From Capronia americana (Eukaryota; Ascomycota; Eurotiomycetes; Chaetothyriales; Herpotrichiellaceae), in the NCBI GenBank assembly GCA_016110215.1, contig JADWQD010000009.1, forward strand, positions 250,093 to 314,092: a DNA stretch of 64,000 nt, in the 5' to 3' direction. The notes beneath the pieces were generated by a model that did not search any database, was not told where the DNA came from, and saw nothing but the letters and a program-made list of their open reading frames with translations. A program made the position numbers and the translations under genes. Numbering within the stretch: the first letter of the stretch is position 1; each line of letters begins with the position of its first letter. Below are positions 22,355 through 30,840 of the stretch, one piece after another.

Positions 22355-22700
22355 GGTTGAACATACACATGGACACACAACACATCCCTGGCTTGCACCA
22401 TCAGCAGACAATGACGTACTTCGCGGATAAAGTCGCAACATTCACACTCTGGCTTGGGCCATCGTCACATATTGACACACTTCGCGGATAAGATCGCACA
22501 CATTCACACCCTGGCTTGCACCATCGTCAGACATTGACACTCTACGCGGATAAGATCGCACACACACGCTTGGCTTCGGCCATTGTCAGACATTGACACA
22601 CTTCGCGGATAAAATCGCACACATTCACACGACACATTGCAGGCTTGCACCATGGTCAGTCACTGACATTCTACGGGGATAAGAGCGCACACATTGCTGG
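22355..22700. repeat. Imperfect tandem array, about 60-bp unit, 5 copies
   Basis: The core CGCGGATAA (last copy CGGGGATAA) recurs at 22422, 22483, 22545, 22604 and 22674, spaced 61, 62, 59 and 70 bp. It is followed each time by a TCGCACACATTCACAC-like block, GGCTTGCACCATCGTCAG and ACATTGACAC. A partial copy precedes the first core. The array starts about 50 bp after the stop codon of the RRM gene, so it probably lies in its 3' UTR or terminator region. No reading frame runs through it. Confidence 0.9.
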
Positions 22701-23016
22701 AGAATTCAAATGAGCTGAGATGAACTGCTAAATGGAATGCACAAAAAAAAGGACTTGCACATGGCTGGAATGAAATGGAATCAGCGGAGCTAAAGTATGC
22801 ATTGCACATCAATCGGGCTGAGATTCAGGGAGCATGAAAAGGGGAATGGAACATAGCAGAGCAATCACAGTCCAATGATACGAGCATGGGCAACAGACAT
22901 AGCAGCACAACAGAAGTGCACTCAGCGCTTCTCTATGAAATGCAACGAGCTTGAGCCAATTTGTGCAGATCGCCGTCATCAGTAAGAATTCCGTTAACCC
23001 TCGCTGTCGCTGGCAA

Positions 23017-23715
23017 TCACGACGACATCGTCCTACAGTGTAGCTTACTAACAAAGGATATCCCAGCCATTGTGCTGCGTAGTATGATTTCTGACAGCGC
23101 GCTTTCTTAAAACTACGATGCCTCCAACACACTCCGCAATACAGCGCCCAACTGGGTCGGTTTTTCAGCGATAACGGCGGCGCGATTTCCCTGGACTGCT
23201 ATATTACAACGGCCTTCACAACACAGCGTAATATAAAGGAGGATCCTGAACCATCATGACGACGCGTTTTGTCCAAACCGCAGTATCACAACAGCCTTCA
23301 TAATGTAATCCGTTACAGGGTGAGATGTCTCCTATTGGAGGCAGTGCGATTTCTTGAAAGTGCGATATCACAACAGCCTTCTCAATACAGTATATTATAG
23401 GGTAAGATATCTCCTGTTGGTGGCAGTGCGATTTCTTGAAAGCGTGATATCATAACAGCGTCGACAACAGGGTGTCTAAGAAGGCCGACTTACCAGCGAT
23501 AATCATGACGCGCTTTCTCTGAACTACAACATCACAAGAGCGTCTACAAGAAGGTGTGCAAGAGGGCCGACCTGCCTGCGATAATGACGACGCGCTTCAT
23601 CTAGACCGCCATATCTACAACAGACTCTACAAGAGGGTGTGCAAGAGAGCCGACCTGCCAGTGACAATGACGACGCGCTATGTCGACAGTGCGATCTCAG
23701 AACAGAATTCATGAC
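23017..23715. repeat. Tandem array with an exact 82-bp period, about 8 copies
   Basis: Unit starts (GCGCTTT or GCGATTT, preceded by an ATGACGAC-like block) fall at 23099, 23182, 23264, 23346, 23428, 23510, 23592 and 23675: spacings 83, 82, 82, 82, 82, 82 and 83 bp. A diverged earlier copy starts near 23017. Conserved inner blocks are ATATCACAACAGCC, AAGAGGGCCGACCTGCC and GCGATAATGACGAC. Units 3, 6, 7 and 8 carry ACGCG at the boundary (ACGCGT in unit 3). Since 82 is not a multiple of 3 and all frames are closed, the array is not coding. It ends about 100 bp from the stop codon of the MBF gene. Confidence 0.93.
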
Positions 23716-23811
23716 ATGAAACATCTCTTCGTATTGCTGCTAAGGTCCATCTTGGTCAGAACACAAGCGGTACTCATACTACCAGTGGCTACACGGGTGC
23801 TAAACACGTAG

Positions 23812-25922
23812 CTAATTCGGCGGCGTTTGAGGTATTCCTCCACCAGGCTGATTGCCCTGCAAACTCTCCAGCAACTCCTCAGACATGGCATCAAGGTCTT
23901 CTTCCTTGAGACCCGTAGCAAGGGCAACTAGCTTTCTGTGCTTGCCCACCCTTCCCCCGGTACCAGCATCTCCCATCAGTTTGGCCACTTCTTTGACCCA
24001 AAGGCGGCGCATTTGTTGTTGATTGTTCAACTCGACCGCCCATGGTGCGGCGGCGTTGATTTCATCAGGCGAGAGCGGGTGTATGTTAGGGAACCGGAAT
24101 GCTTCGGGACTGGTAAGCTGGTCTTGCAGGAAGATCTCAGTCTGGAGGGCGATATGCTCTTTGTTTTCGAGTAGAGATTCCATCTCATTCAGGCACATGT
24201 CATACTCGTGACGCAGAGCAGGGATTTTCGAGGCATCCTCAGCCCGGGCCATGAATGAAAAGGTCTCTTGTCGGATCTTGTGGCGCTGGTTCTCCAGCTC
24301 GGTCAACGCTTGCTTGGCCTCTGCGATTTCTGTGTCCTTCTCTGCCATCTGTTTATTGTACAAGTCGGCCAACTTGACACTGCCTTCGTCCATCAGCGGC
24401 CCGATCTTATCCAGGACCATGGATGCTGCTCGAGACACCGACTCCTTCTGACGTTTGCGTCGGGATTGCTTGGCCGAGACAGGCTCTCCAGTTCGTGGTG
24501 GGGAAGAGCCAGGCTGCTTGAGACTTTTCTTCTCTCGAAGGGCTCTCAGGTAATCGTTGGCAGTCTCACCCTTCAGGTTCGAAATGTCGCCTGCTTCCGG
24601 GCAGTGATTGAGCAAGAAAGTCGCCACCTTGACACATCCATATCGTATTGCGCAAAGAGCGGCTGTATCGTGGTTATGGTCGATCGAGGTTAGAAGTGCT
24701 TGAACGTAATTCGAGCCCATCTCCTGCATTTTGTTGATCAAAACCTCACAGTAATACCGAGCACAATTCCATTTGCTTCGCGTTCGTGCTGACTCGGCGA
24801 TGTGGTGGAAGACGGTTGCTCCGAACGTATCCCGCTCAACCACTGTGTGAGCAAGCATCGCCACAATCTTGGGGAATGTTTTCTTGTCGTAGTTGTTGGT
24901 GAACAGTACAGCTCGAATCAATGGCGTCTCTGCTGAGCTGCTGTTTGGGGCCGCAGGATTGGCGCCCCGCGAGAGAAGGTCTCTTGCAACCACAACATCT
25001 CCCATGGCACAAGCCCAGTGTAAGGCATTGTTACCCAGGTTATCGATAGGCCTATCGACATGGAAGTTCAGAGGTGGCTCTGGAGGTAAGATATTGGAGC
25101 CAATGGGATCGTCACCGGCTGTCACAAAATAGTCGAGCAACTCATCGCCATACATTGTATGCTCCAATTCCGAGACCGTCTGAGGTAATTCCTCGAAGTC
25201 CCTCTTTCGCTTCCTCGACGCTACGGTGTTCTGTGAGAGCGGTAGAAAGTCGTCTTCAGCTATGAAGGATGCCGTTTCCGGAGAAGGTTCACGGCTGTCG
25301 GTGCCATTGTACGGGATGCTAGCGGTCTCGTAGCCATCGACGGCAGGGTAATGGTGTTGAACTATAGCGACTTAGTACTCATCTCAAGGAGGACATGGTC
25401 GTACTCACTAGGCAGACTATTCTGCAACTGCGGCGGCGGCTGCTGTTGCTGCTGATGCTGCTGGACCTTTCGTGGGGGAGCAGGCTGCTTTGGCGGCTTC
25501 GGACGGTTTGAGGCAGCAGTGGTGTGTTTTGGAGCTGGAGGAGGACTGCGGTCGCCAGGCACATAGTCGAAGATCCTGGATATGCTGTCGAGAATGTCAT
25601 GCTTCTCTGCAAGCATGCGACCTTCGTTCAGCGGCACCCATGTTCCCTGGTATTTTCCATATCCACCTTGGATCTTCTCATGCACGCCTTTCTGCACTTC
25701 TCGCTCGAGAATTCGTGTTCGGGCTGGTTTGTCGAAGCCGGCGATTTTGAGGATGTGTGTGGCATTGACCCAGTCGTCCGACCGGCGCCGCATAACATGG
25801 TCGTTCCCGATCTTGAGTTCATACACTGGAACCTACAACCGCATGTTAGTCTGTATTCGCGCGGGGGGAGTGAGGCCGCAAACATTGCTGTAGGTCGCCG
25901 AGTAGATTTCTCGGTCTGCCAT
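23812..25922 (-). CDS. MBP1: APSES-ankyrin transcription factor, MBF DNA-binding subunit (Mbp1/Res type)
   Basis: Exons 25884-25922, 25409-25832 and 23812-25361 (introns 51 and 47 nt), 670 residues. The N-terminal KilA-N/APSES domain (about residues 5-110) reads IYSATYSNVPVYELKIGNDH, MRRRSDDWVNATHILKIAGF, RTRILEREVQKGVHEKIQGG and YGKYQGTWVPL. A Pro/Gln-rich linker with polyglutamine follows, then a basic patch (ASRKRKRDFE). Ankyrin repeats at about 240-400 include DNLGNNALHWACAMGDVVVA and HNHDTAALCAIRYGCVKVAT. A coiled-coil C-terminus of about 450-560 completes it. This is the layout of the DNA-binding subunit of MBF, which binds ACGCG elements of G1/S genes together with Swi6/Cdc10. Its own upstream region has three ACGCG cores. 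Confidence 0.93.
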
Positions 25923-26562
25923 TTTGACTTGATGTGGTGATGCAGACAGCGGCCAAAGTGGTCTCGGCTGAGGGTCCAGCGATTAGATGGACCTGGATCT
26001 GCTTTGAAGCCGTTCGTCACACAGTGGATTGCCTCCACTTCGACTTGCTGGTGCTGTAGCCTTCTCCCCCTAGGCAGTCGAACAAACGCGCCGCGAGGGA
26101 TGGAAATTCACGCGTTGACGCGCTGGAAGTGGGGTTGAAGCTTTCAGCCAATCAGAGCGATACCTGCGCAGTGGCCAAGACATGACGTTGGTTACTAAGC
26201 TGGCTTCCTCGTCCGAGGGAGTAACGAAGTATGCGGGGCATTGATTCCCTTCTCTCCGATGCATCTCCGAACTGCGTTTGAAATCAAGTCAGGTCTGGGG
26301 TCGGCTGTTGCTCGCGTCATCGAGCCTCGAGGGAAATTTTACTTATTGGGATGTGGTTCGACCAGAAGGGCAATCTATCCTCTTGAGCCTCTACCCAACG
26401 TCATCGATGCTTTCGCGATTCTTCGACTGCTGACAATTCCAGGGCAACCGTGCACGAATAAATATATCGGAGTGATCGTCCAAGAGGTAATTCTTTTCAT
26501 TATCACATCAAACCTGCTGCATAGACGAGTCTAGGAACCATCAGAGCTAACAATCACCGTAC
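25923..26562. other. Divergent promoter region, MBF gene / CmcJ-like oxidoreductase
   Basis: 640 bp between two divergent start codons. Apart from the MCB-type cluster, no coding frame with support and no repeat was seen. Confidence 0.55.
26084..26123. promoter_or_regulatory. Cluster of three ACGCG (MCB-type) cores upstream of the MBF gene
   Basis: AAACGCGCC near 26084-26092, ACGCGT at 26110-26115 and GACGCGC at 26117-26123 lie within 40 bp, 162-201 bp upstream of the MBF gene ATG and in the divergent promoter shared with the CmcJ-like gene. MBF is known to bind ACGCG, so autoregulation is the natural reading, but it is inference. Confidence 0.55.
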
Positions 26563-27603
26563 ATGCAAGCCGCCACTTCGCTCAGAACTGTCAAGGCATC
26601 TTCCTCGCTCCTGAGGAACCTGTCGCGCGCTACACCGACTCGCTCCTTCGCCTCTCCTGCCGCTCGGCTCTTCAGTACCGGTGTTCCCGGCGCCGGCAAT
26701 ATGACAACCGCCACCTTCAAGTATATCGACCCTGCCTCCTATGTCAAAAGTGATGTCCCGTTCGTAAAGCCTTGGGGCAAAGTCGACGGACCCGGCTACT
26801 CTTTCAAGCTGATAGACCGGGAACGGTCAGTGGAGGACATCCGAGGACGGGAACGGGAATATAATATCAATAACGCCGGTTTCGCAGTCTACAAGTCTCC
26901 GGCACAAGAGAAGGCATTTACCGACGAAGCGAAAGTCCGGGAAGGTTATTACGCCGAGGTTGAGGCGCTGTTGAGGCAAAAGCTCCCCGGTGTCAAGAAG
27001 GTTGTCTTTTTCGACCACACTATTCGACGGAGAGAGAAAGCCTCACCGCGCCAACCCGTCCAGCAGGTCCACGTTGATCAGACCCCAAGGGCGGCGGAAA
27101 TCCGAGTGCGCCGACACTTGCCAGCGGAGGAGGCAGAGGAACTCTTGAAAGGCCGCTACCAAATTGTCAATATCTGGCGACCTATCGCCAACCCTGCCTC
27201 TGATTTTCCCTTGGCCGTCGTCGACTATCGGACCACTGAGCCCGAAGATTTGGTGAAGGTCGATCTTCTGTACCCCAAGAGGGAAGCCGCCAACGACGAC
27301 GACGATCGAGGCAAGGAAGTTCTCCCTGATCCAAGCTCAGCCACCTCGACAGAAGGCTACGAAGTCAAAGGTGAAACCTTTGCTGTTCAACCCAGTGAGA
27401 AGCACAAATTTCTTTACGTGAAGGACATGACGCCCGAGGAAGTCATGCTCATCAAGTGTTTCGACTCCTTTAGCGAGGTCAACGGCGGTCAGAAAGGAAT
27501 TGCAGCCTACACGCCGCATACAGCGTTTGTGGACCCGCAAACTCCAGCTGACGCGCCTGGCCGCCAAAGCATCGAAGTCAGAGCTCTTGTCTTCTATGAA
27601 TAG
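26563..27603 (+). CDS. CmcJ/NvfI-family oxidoreductase with a presequence-like N-terminus
   Basis: Intronless, 346 residues. Family blocks: ATFKYIDPASYV, VFFDHTIRRRE (His152), VQQVHVDQTP (His170, Asp172), YQIVNIWRP, PLAVVDYRT, YPKREAAN-like charged stretch, EVMLIKCFDS and AYTPHTAFVDP. Relatives act in fungal and bacterial secondary metabolism as hydroxylases, desaturases or methoxylation partners and have conserved His/Asp residues of a metal site. The first 46 residues (SLRTVKASSSLLRNLSRATP, then SFASPAARLFSTG) are basic, hydroxylated and acid-free, like a mitochondrial presequence. The usual family start corresponds to Met47 (MTTATFKY). No other pathway genes adjoin it, so the substrate is unknown. 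Confidence 0.85.
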   Translation: MQAATSLRTVKASSSLLRNLSRATPTRSFASPAARLFSTGVPGAGNMTTATFKYIDPASYVKSDVPFVKPWGKVDGPGYSFKLIDRERSVEDIRGREREYNINNAGFAVYKSPAQEKAFTDEAKVREGYYAEVEALLRQKLPGVKKVVFFDHTIRRREKASPRQPVQQVHVDQTPRAAEIRVRRHLPAEEAEELLKGRYQIVNIWRPIANPASDFPLAVVDYRTTEPEDLVKVDLLYPKREAANDDDDRGKEVLPDPSSATSTEGYEVKGETFAVQPSEKHKFLYVKDMTPEEVMLIKCFDSFSEVNGGQKGIAAYTPHTAFVDPQTPADAPGRQSIEVRALVFYE

Positions 27604-28105
27604 ATGGTAATGAGCTGCACGATATACATATATTTCAGGACATACATCTGCGTTATATTTGAGGATTCGCATTAGCGTTGGTGGTATACCAAAGAGTCGC
27701 ACATCCAATAGCGAACATTTTTCCGGTGAAACACAACTTCCGAACGTGATGATATGGGGATAGAGCCTAGACCGGCACGTCGTACGTCCGAATAGGATCG
27801 AACGCGTCTAAAAAGGGGAAATTGTCTGTCAAAATTGAGTTTTGCTCAGTATAGTATAGACTACATACTTCCGTAGCAGCACCAAACCAATGCCATGCTG
27901 CGCAGGACAAAGCAGAGCAGTCAATGCCACCTTACGATGAGCGCCGCGAGTTTGTTCCCTCATGACGCCCATCCCTATCCTGTAGTCAACCTCCCACCCC
28001 CTGGCGGGCCCCCTCCTGATGCTTGCTGACGTGGGTATGAAATCCAAGATGTGTGTGGGTGTGCGTGTGTTTGTAAGGGAGCGGGTTTGTGTGTGGGTGT
28101 GCTTA
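27604..28105. other. Convergent intergenic region
   Basis: 502 bp between the ends of the CmcJ-like and MDR genes. It contains a TG-rich stretch (28050-28105). No gene seen. Confidence 0.5.
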
Positions 28106-29146
28106 TCACTTCAGGTCATCAACCTTCAGCACGACCTTCCCCCTCGTCCTGCCCCCTCTCAACCGATCAAAGGCCTCCTCGAACTCATCCAACCCATACA
28201 CACTGTCCACCACGGGTCTGACCTTCCCGAGCTCCACCAACCGTGTGATCTCCCCGAGCTGCTCGCCACTAGGATGCATGACGAAGAACCGGCCGCCCAC
28301 GCTGCCATCCACGCCCTCGGGCCGCTCGAGGTCCCACTTCCACTGCATATCCGCGGGGGGCACGATCGAGAGGACCTGGCCGTGCGGCTTGACGGCGTGC
28401 CACGCCTGCTCGAGGGACGCGCCGCCAATGCAGTCGAAGAGGAGGTCGACTTTGCGGCTGTGAGCGGCCTTGCCGCCTTCGGTGGCCCAGCTGCGGATGT
28501 TGGTCTCGCGGTAGTCGAGGACTTCGTCGGCGCCGAGCGAGCGGACAAAGGCGACGTTCTGCGTCCCGGTCGTGCCGATCACGTATAAGCCGACGAGTTT
28601 GGCGAGTTGGACGGCCCAGATGCCGACACCGCCGGAGGCGTTGGTGATGAGGATGCGTCTCTGTGCGGTCCCGGTGGCTGCTCCCGGGGTCGCGTTTGAC
28701 GACGACGACGGAGGATGAAGGTTGAATTGCTCGAAGAGGGCCTGCCATGCGGTTAGGGCGGAGACGGGGATGGTGGCTGCTTCGGCGACGGATAGGTTCT
28801 TCGGACGGAGGGCGAGTTCCGCGTCGTCTGAGAGGGAGTATTCTCTGGCGGCGCCGGGGTTGGGATACTGCACGCGGCCGTAGACTTCGTCGCCCGGTTG
28901 GAATTTCGCAGCCGGGGATGGAGAGGCCACTACTTTGGCAACGAATTCGACGCCGGGGGTCGAGGTGGTGAGCTCTTCGGGACGGGGCCAGAGAAGCTCG
29001 CCGTTCGTCAGAGCCACGGCATGTGTCTTGACGAGGTATTGAGTCGGCGATGGAGTTGGGAGGGGTGTCATGCCGATGCTGAGGGACTGTGTCTTTTGAT
29101 TGTGCAAGAGGGCACGCATTGTGCTTGGAAGTGTGGTGGTCGACAT
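28106..29146 (-). CDS. Quinone-oxidoreductase-like protein (zinc-independent MDR)
   Basis: Intronless, 346 residues counted from the ATG at 29146 (MSTTTLPSTMRALLHNQ); the open frame continues upstream without conserved sequence. MDR features: GroES-like part with ALTNGELLWP and PGVEFVAKVV, KFQPGDEVYGRVQYP, AATIPVSALTAWQALFEQF, then the Rossmann part with ILITNASGGVGIWAVQLAKL (glycine motif at 169-175), GADEVLDYRE, VDLLFDCIGG and the C-terminal LRGGRTRGKVVLKV. The zinc-ligand Cys/His of classical alcohol dehydrogenases are absent. It is expected to use NADPH to reduce a quinone or enone; the exact substrate is unknown. Confidence 0.87.
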   Translation of the reverse strand: MSTTTLPSTMRALLHNQKTQSLSIGMTPLPTPSPTQYLVKTHAVALTNGELLWPRPEELTTSTPGVEFVAKVVASPSPAAKFQPGDEVYGRVQYPNPGAAREYSLSDDAELALRPKNLSVAEAATIPVSALTAWQALFEQFNLHPPSSSSNATPGAATGTAQRRILITNASGGVGIWAVQLAKLVGLYVIGTTGTQNVAFVRSLGADEVLDYRETNIRSWATEGGKAAHSRKVDLLFDCIGGASLEQAWHAVKPHGQVLSIVPPADMQWKWDLERPEGVDGSVGGRFFVMHPSGEQLGEITRLVELGKVRPVVDSVYGLDEFEEAFDRLRGGRTRGKVVLKVDDLK

Positions 29147-30088
29147 TGTTCTGAGGGGCGAGTGCTGGCAAGAATTGAAGATCTGCTGGAGTCTGATAGC
29201 ACAATGCTTGGTGGACATGAAGATGTAGCTGGAGATTTCTGGTCGAGACGTCTCTTCCCACGAAGAACACATTCCTACCTTTATAACATCTGTCGATGGC
29301 GTACCAAAAAGGAAGTTCTTCCACTTACTGTGTACATCTCGTGCCTGGTGCGCGACGACCACAGAAGTGACAAAGGTCGCCGTCGGCAATCATTCTCTCA
29401 GACACCATGACTTCTTGTTTGCTCTTCTTGGACTGTGGGTCGACTTACGCTGGCGTTCTTGGGTCCAGGGCTGTCCCCGAAATGCGAGCTTCTCACTTGA
29501 TAATTACACGGCGTGGACGGTGTCCACGGAGGTATGTGGTCGCGCTCGGAATCTTGGAAAGAGCGACAGTTGCAAATGCACGGCATGGAACAAGTAAAGC
29601 TTGAACCTCAAGATCAGGGCACCAATGGTATCACCAGACTTAATTCCTCTTCAAGACAAGCCAACAGTGAGGGCGAGGGCAGATGGAGGACGATTATCAA
29701 CACAACGGCGACTCGGAAGCGAAGAACAGTCATCAATCCGCCTTGGCTCGGCGACTGACGTGACGCTTGGCTTCGGCTGACATCGAAGACTTCCGCGGGA
29801 CCTACTGACTCACCGTGTTCCTGTCTGCCCCTTGCGATCGTAAACGCGATTCGCGAGCTTGGACGAACTAACAATTACAAGGTAGCATCGACCAGACACG
29901 TGCACACCAGGCCATGTCTTGATTAGAGCTCCACACAGTTCTACCCAATAATTCAGGCAGGCAGGCAGCAGCAGTCTGCATTGCGATCGTGCAAGGCAGA
30001 ATATGGAATGATAAAGAGACCATTGCTACACCCATGTTATATTTCACGCCTCGTCTTTATATGACCCAGCAGACCTTCGTCCTCGACG
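29147..30088. other. Intergenic between MDR and GNAT genes
   Basis: 942 bp, divergent promoters. Short frames on both strands lack domain or splice support. A short CAGG/CAG run occurs near 29957-29974. Confidence 0.5.
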
Positions 30089-30765
30089 ATGCCTCTCGTT
30101 CTGCAGGAAGCCGTGGAGGCTGATGCGCCTCGCATCGTCGAGATCGAACGTCTCGCTTATGCCTCAAACGCTCTGAGCCCTATCTTGTTTCCTGGTCCAT
30201 TCCCACCAGAGGCCGCATCCCAGCGCGCGGAGGGCTTGGTCAAGCAACGCCGCGAAGATCCAACCATCCGCTGGGTCAAAGTCGTGGACAGCGAGAGCGG
30301 GGAACTGGCCGCATTTGCGAAATGGGACATCATCGAGAAGCCCAAAGAGTCGGTCCAAGGCCGAACATTCGGACCTGGATGCAATATCGAAGCGTGCGAG
30401 GAGTTCTTCGGTGGCATTCGTAGGAAGCGACATGAGTTGATGGGGGACAAAGCATATTGCTGTGAGTTGGCCCATCCTGGCGTGAATTTGCGAGCCTGAT
30501 TGACAAAGAGCGACTGCTACTAGTACTTGACCTCCTCCAGACAGACCCGAAGTATCAAGGACGCGGAGCCGGCGGCATGCTGATCAAGTGGGGTCTGGAT
30601 ATTGCAGATTCTCTTGGACTGCCCGCATACCTCGAGTCTTCTCCAGTCGCGCACCGATTGTATGAGAAATTCGGCTTCAGAGATATTGACGAGCTGACTC
30701 TGAGCCCTCAGTGGAACAAGGGGTCGGCGAAACCAAGCGTTTACTTCATGCTGAGGAAAGCCTAA
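30089..30765 (+). CDS. GNAT-family N-acetyltransferase
   Basis: Exons 30089-30461 and 30524-30765 (intron 62 nt), 204 residues. The C-terminal half carries the GNAT core: LLDLLQTDPKYQGRGAGGML (acetyl-CoA loop QGRGAG, motif A), IADSLGLPAYLESSPVAHRL and LYEKFGFRDID (motif B). The N-terminal half reads VLQEAVEADAPRIVEIERLA, with a strand-helix start typical of the fold. The intron separates the halves just before motif A. This subgroup is very common in filamentous fungi and substrates are mostly unknown. Directly behind the stop codon lies a partial copy of its intron and exon 2. Confidence 0.88.
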
Positions 30766-30771
30766 AAGGTC

Positions 30772-30840
30772 TATTGCTGTGAGTTGGACGTCCTGGCGTG
30801 AATTTGAGAGATTCTGGATATTGCGGATATACTTCGACTA
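30772..30840 (+). repeat. Partial duplicate of the GNAT gene (intron start joined to part of exon 2)
   Basis: Bases 30772-30810 match 30455-30494 (last exon-1 bases, splice donor and first 33 intron bases) with only a few differences and a one-base gap. Bases 30811-30840 (ATTCTGGATATTGCGGATAT...) then resemble 30592-30620 in exon 2 (GTCTGGATATTGCAGATTCT...). The segment that should separate them is missing. It begins seven bases after the stop codon. This looks like a remnant of a tandem duplication followed by deletion. Confidence 0.75.
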
